A DNA stretch of 8,089 nucleotides from NCBI GenBank assembly GCA_013330285.1, contig DUIP01000139.1, positions 1 through 8,089 on the forward strand, in the 5' to 3' direction. This document shows, piece by piece, positions 7,334 to 8,089 of the stretch (position 1 is its first letter; the number at the start of each line of letters is the position of its first letter). The stretch comes from Candidatus Poseidoniaceae archaeon. GTDB lineage: Archaea; Thermoplasmatota; Poseidoniia; Poseidoniales; Poseidoniaceae. The notes under the pieces are model-generated. The model had not been told where the DNA came from. It saw only the letters and a program-made list of their open reading frames with translations, and made no database searches. Position numbers and translations under genes: made by a program.

Positions 7334-7525
7334 TCAGCTTGCTGGTCGTGTGGAATCAAAGTCCCCCCGCCCGTCTTTCGGGGGGAGGTGTGTTGGGTTG
7401 TTTTGTCCAGCGCGTGCAAGACGGGCACGCAGACACAAAGCGGCTAATCCATACAGGTTGGACTTTTCCTGTACAGCATTGAAGGTGGCGCCACGAGTTT
7501 CATCCGTTTCGTTTTGCCAATTCAT
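7334..7525 (-). CDS. Possible 63-aa small protein after the RHH gene
   Basis: The frame starts at ATG 7525, preceded by GGAGGGG with a 5-nt spacer, and lies 27 bp after the stop of the ribbon-helix-helix gene, so translation coupled to that gene is plausible. The product begins MNWQNETDETRGATFNAVQ and continues with a short helical segment (about 16-40, including LYGLAALCLRARLARAG) that is amphipathic and basic. It then ends in a Pro/Gly-rich, low-complexity tail (41-63). There is no membrane segment and I recognise no family. The frame also extends upstream to a GTG at 7552 that directly follows the previous stop, but the ribosome site favours 7525. Against it: the 3' third is unusually GC-rich and overlaps perfect inverted repeats, so this may be an RNA element with a chance reading frame. 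Confidence 0.45.
   Translation of the reverse strand: MNWQNETDETRGATFNAVQEKSNLYGLAALCLRARLARAGQNNPTHLPPKDGRGDFDSTRPAS
7362..7386. other. Inverted repeat TCCCCCCG / CGGGGGGA
   Basis: A perfect 8-bp stem closes a 9-base loop. It lies inside the last third of the 63-aa reading frame, where codons become CCC, CCG, CGG and GGG, unlike the genes on either side. Either the frame's end is constrained by RNA structure or the frame is not coding there. Confidence 0.65.
7412..7430. other. Inverted repeat GCGTGC / GCACGC
   Basis: A perfect 6-bp stem closes the 7-base loop AAGACGG on the plus strand. It falls within the 63-aa frame. On its own it is unremarkable; it matters as one of five stems packed into about 215 bases. 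Confidence 0.5.
7452..7473. other. Inverted repeat TACAGG / CCTGTA
   Basis: A perfect 6-bp stem closes a 10-base loop. Its loop contains GGACTTTT, which could instead pair over a distance with AAAGTCC at 7358-7364, so two folds compete. It falls within the first half of the 63-aa frame. Confidence 0.45.
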
Positions 7526-7530
7526 TCCAT

Positions 7531-7537
7531 CCCCTCC
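7531..7537 (-). promoter_or_regulatory. Ribosome binding site GGAGGGG for the 63-aa frame
   Basis: On the minus strand GGAGGGG is followed by ATGGA and then ATG at 7525. It is among the best Shine-Dalgarno matches in the window and is the main argument that the small frame is translated. Confidence 0.55.
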
Positions 7538-7552
7538 AGCACTCTCACCCAC

Positions 7553-7927
7553 TCACTCGTGGTATTCTTCGTGTCGCATCGTTGATTCCTTGGCTGTTGC
7601 CAACAAATCCTCGAGTTGCTTGTTCTGTTCTGCACTCGCTTTGACAGCGTTTGCAATGTAAAGTGAAAGCCCTTCCTGGGCAGCGATCTCTGGCGTGGTG
7701 CCTTGAAGTTCGTAAAGCAGGCCAAGGGCTCGCTTGTCGCCATGGCCGAGTGGAATCCGAATGGAATCCATACCTTGAACGAGGGGTTGGCCGTTGAGGA
7801 ATTGTTGAATCGCCTGACGAATGACGTCGGATCGATTTCGAGCACCATCCAAGCCAATTCTGGCATCGAGCATCATCATGTCTTCCTCAGTGATTCTGAG
7901 TGAGACGAGGTTGCTTGGGGCGGTCAT
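7553..7927 (-). CDS. Ribbon-helix-helix (CopG/MetJ-like) DNA-binding protein, 124 aa
   Basis: This is a probable dimeric transcription regulator. Residues 6-12 (NLVSLRI) form the DNA-contacting beta strand, TEEDMMMLDARIG (13-25) the first helix, and NRSDVIRQAIQQFL (31-44) the second helix, with the typical N-R-S turn of the ribbon-helix-helix fold. The remaining 80 residues are an extra, mostly helical C-terminal domain. It has a DSIRIPLGHGDKRALGLL segment near 54-71 and a long helix near 90-117, with a charged, His-containing end. This may mediate oligomerisation or ligand sensing, but I do not recognise the domain. The ATG at 7927 has AGGAG 9 nt upstream and a TATA-like box about 40 nt upstream, which makes this the likely first gene of the minus-strand cluster. 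An inverted/direct repeat cluster just beyond the TATA box suggests autoregulation. RHH proteins also serve as antitoxins, but no toxin-like neighbour is evident; the 63-aa frame does not look like one. Confidence 0.85.
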   Translation of the reverse strand: MTAPSNLVSLRITEEDMMMLDARIGLDGARNRSDVIRQAIQQFLNGQPLVQGMDSIRIPLGHGDKRALGLLYELQGTTPEIAAQEGLSLYIANAVKASAEQNKQLEDLLATAKESTMRHEEYHE

Positions 7928-7936
7928 CGTTGGTGG

Positions 7937-7941
7937 CTCCT
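7937..7941 (-). promoter_or_regulatory. Ribosome binding site AGGAG for the RHH gene
   Basis: AGGAG on the minus strand lies 9 nt before the ATG at 7927. It supports that start and a short leadered transcript. Confidence 0.65.
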
Positions 7942-7965
7942 GTATTCTGTCCTACTCAAGGTGGG

Positions 7966-7974
7966 TACATAAAG
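7966..7974 (-). promoter_or_regulatory. TATA-like box of the RHH gene promoter
   Basis: The minus strand reads CTTTATGTA, preceded by an A-rich segment (CAAAAAGAATAT) that could act as the TFB-recognition element. With the usual archaeal spacing of about 25 bases, transcription would start near 7945. That leaves a leader of about 18 nt which just includes the AGGAG site. The geometry is consistent, but the call rests on motif only. Confidence 0.5.
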
Positions 7975-7985
7975 ATATTCTTTTT

Positions 7986-8013
7986 GATTACGATTTGTAA
8001 TACAAGCGATTAC
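7986..8013. promoter_or_regulatory. Candidate operator: three ATTAC/GTAAT half-sites
   Basis: GATTAC at 7986-7991 and GATTAC at 8008-8013 are direct copies offset by 22 bp, about two helical turns. Between them, GTAAT at 7997-8001 is inverted, giving ATTAC-N5-GTAAT-N7-ATTAC. The cluster lies 11 bp upstream of the TATA-like box of the RHH gene. Ribbon-helix-helix proteins commonly bind short repeated half-sites in their own promoters, so it is a reasonable operator candidate; the link is inference. Confidence 0.4.
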
Positions 8014-8089
8014 AGACGTATTGGCAAGAAAATCGGGTGCAGTGTTGCCTTTTTTCCGAAGAGGTGGTCACGATGCCTTGATTTCCTGG
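8014..8089. other. Right-edge segment with no supported gene
   Basis: Short frames run in from the right edge on the minus strand and end at TGA 8068-8070, TAA 8010-8012 and TAA 7988-7990. Any of these could be the tail of an upstream gene, but none is long enough to judge. On the plus strand the ATG at 8073 meets a stop after one codon. Confidence 0.5.

Noticed and set aside
7350..7475. RNase P RNA-like pieces (AAAGTCC and CGGCTAATCC on plus; AGGAAAAGTCC on minus)
   Set aside because: The pieces are only about 75-100 bases apart, other universally conserved RNase P blocks are missing, and the minus-strand piece is also ordinary codons of the 63-aa frame.
7254..7661. 135-codon plus-strand open frame
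   Set aside because: It lies antisense to the RHH gene and the 63-aa frame. Its product is an atypical Arg/Cys/Ser-rich sequence and there is no ribosome site, so it looks like a shadow frame in GC-rich sequence.
7334..7927. RHH gene plus 63-aa frame as a toxin-antitoxin pair
   Set aside because: The small frame has no RelE-, PIN- or other toxin-like motif, and the RHH protein carries an extra C-terminal domain of 80 residues unlike a short antitoxin tail.
7988..8089. Minus-strand open frames entering from the right edge as the end of an upstream gene
   Set aside because: Three frames with different stops are all too short to choose among, and none has recognisable sequence.

Overview
This window most likely comes from a planktonic euryarchaeon of the Thermoplasmatota, with Marine Group II (Poseidoniales) as the best guess. 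The pointers are a giant Ig-repeat surface protein rich in N-glycosylation sequons and ending in a DUF4129-like cytoplasmic tail, an XPD/Rad3-type iron-sulfur helicase, an archaeal TATA-like box, and AGGAG-type ribosome binding sites. The assignment is inference; no rRNA or other phylogenetic marker is present.

Left half (1-4545, + strand): one very long open frame that enters from the left edge. It encodes the C-terminal 1514 residues of a cell-surface protein: about twelve consecutive immunoglobulin-like beta-sandwich units, one transmembrane helix, then a cytoplasmic DUF4129-like helical domain. Its true start and any N-terminal enzymatic or signal region lie outside the window.

Right half (4570-7927, - strand): a compact set of co-directional genes, read right to left. 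These are a ribbon-helix-helix DNA-binding protein (7553-7927), a possible 63-residue protein with a strong ribosome binding site (7334-7525), an XPD/Rad3-family 4Fe-4S helicase (5102-7213), and a 166-residue histidine-rich protein with a coiled-coil N-half and an Hsp20-like C-terminal strand pattern (4570-5070). The first and second genes are 27 bp apart and the third and fourth 31 bp apart. The second and third are separated by 120 bp of GC-rich, hairpin-rich sequence. The two halves converge with only 24 bp between stop codons.

The most unusual stretch is about 7250-7475, which holds five perfect inverted repeats and is much richer in G+C runs than its surroundings. It may be a structured RNA, a leader element for the helicase gene, or an intra-operon processing or termination region, and it overlaps the end of the 63-residue reading frame. 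Upstream of the ribbon-helix-helix gene is a plausible self-regulatory promoter: TATA-like box, AGGAG site, and a cluster of three ATTAC/GTAAT half-sites just beyond the TATA box. No known mobile element, CRISPR array, tRNA or rRNA was seen.
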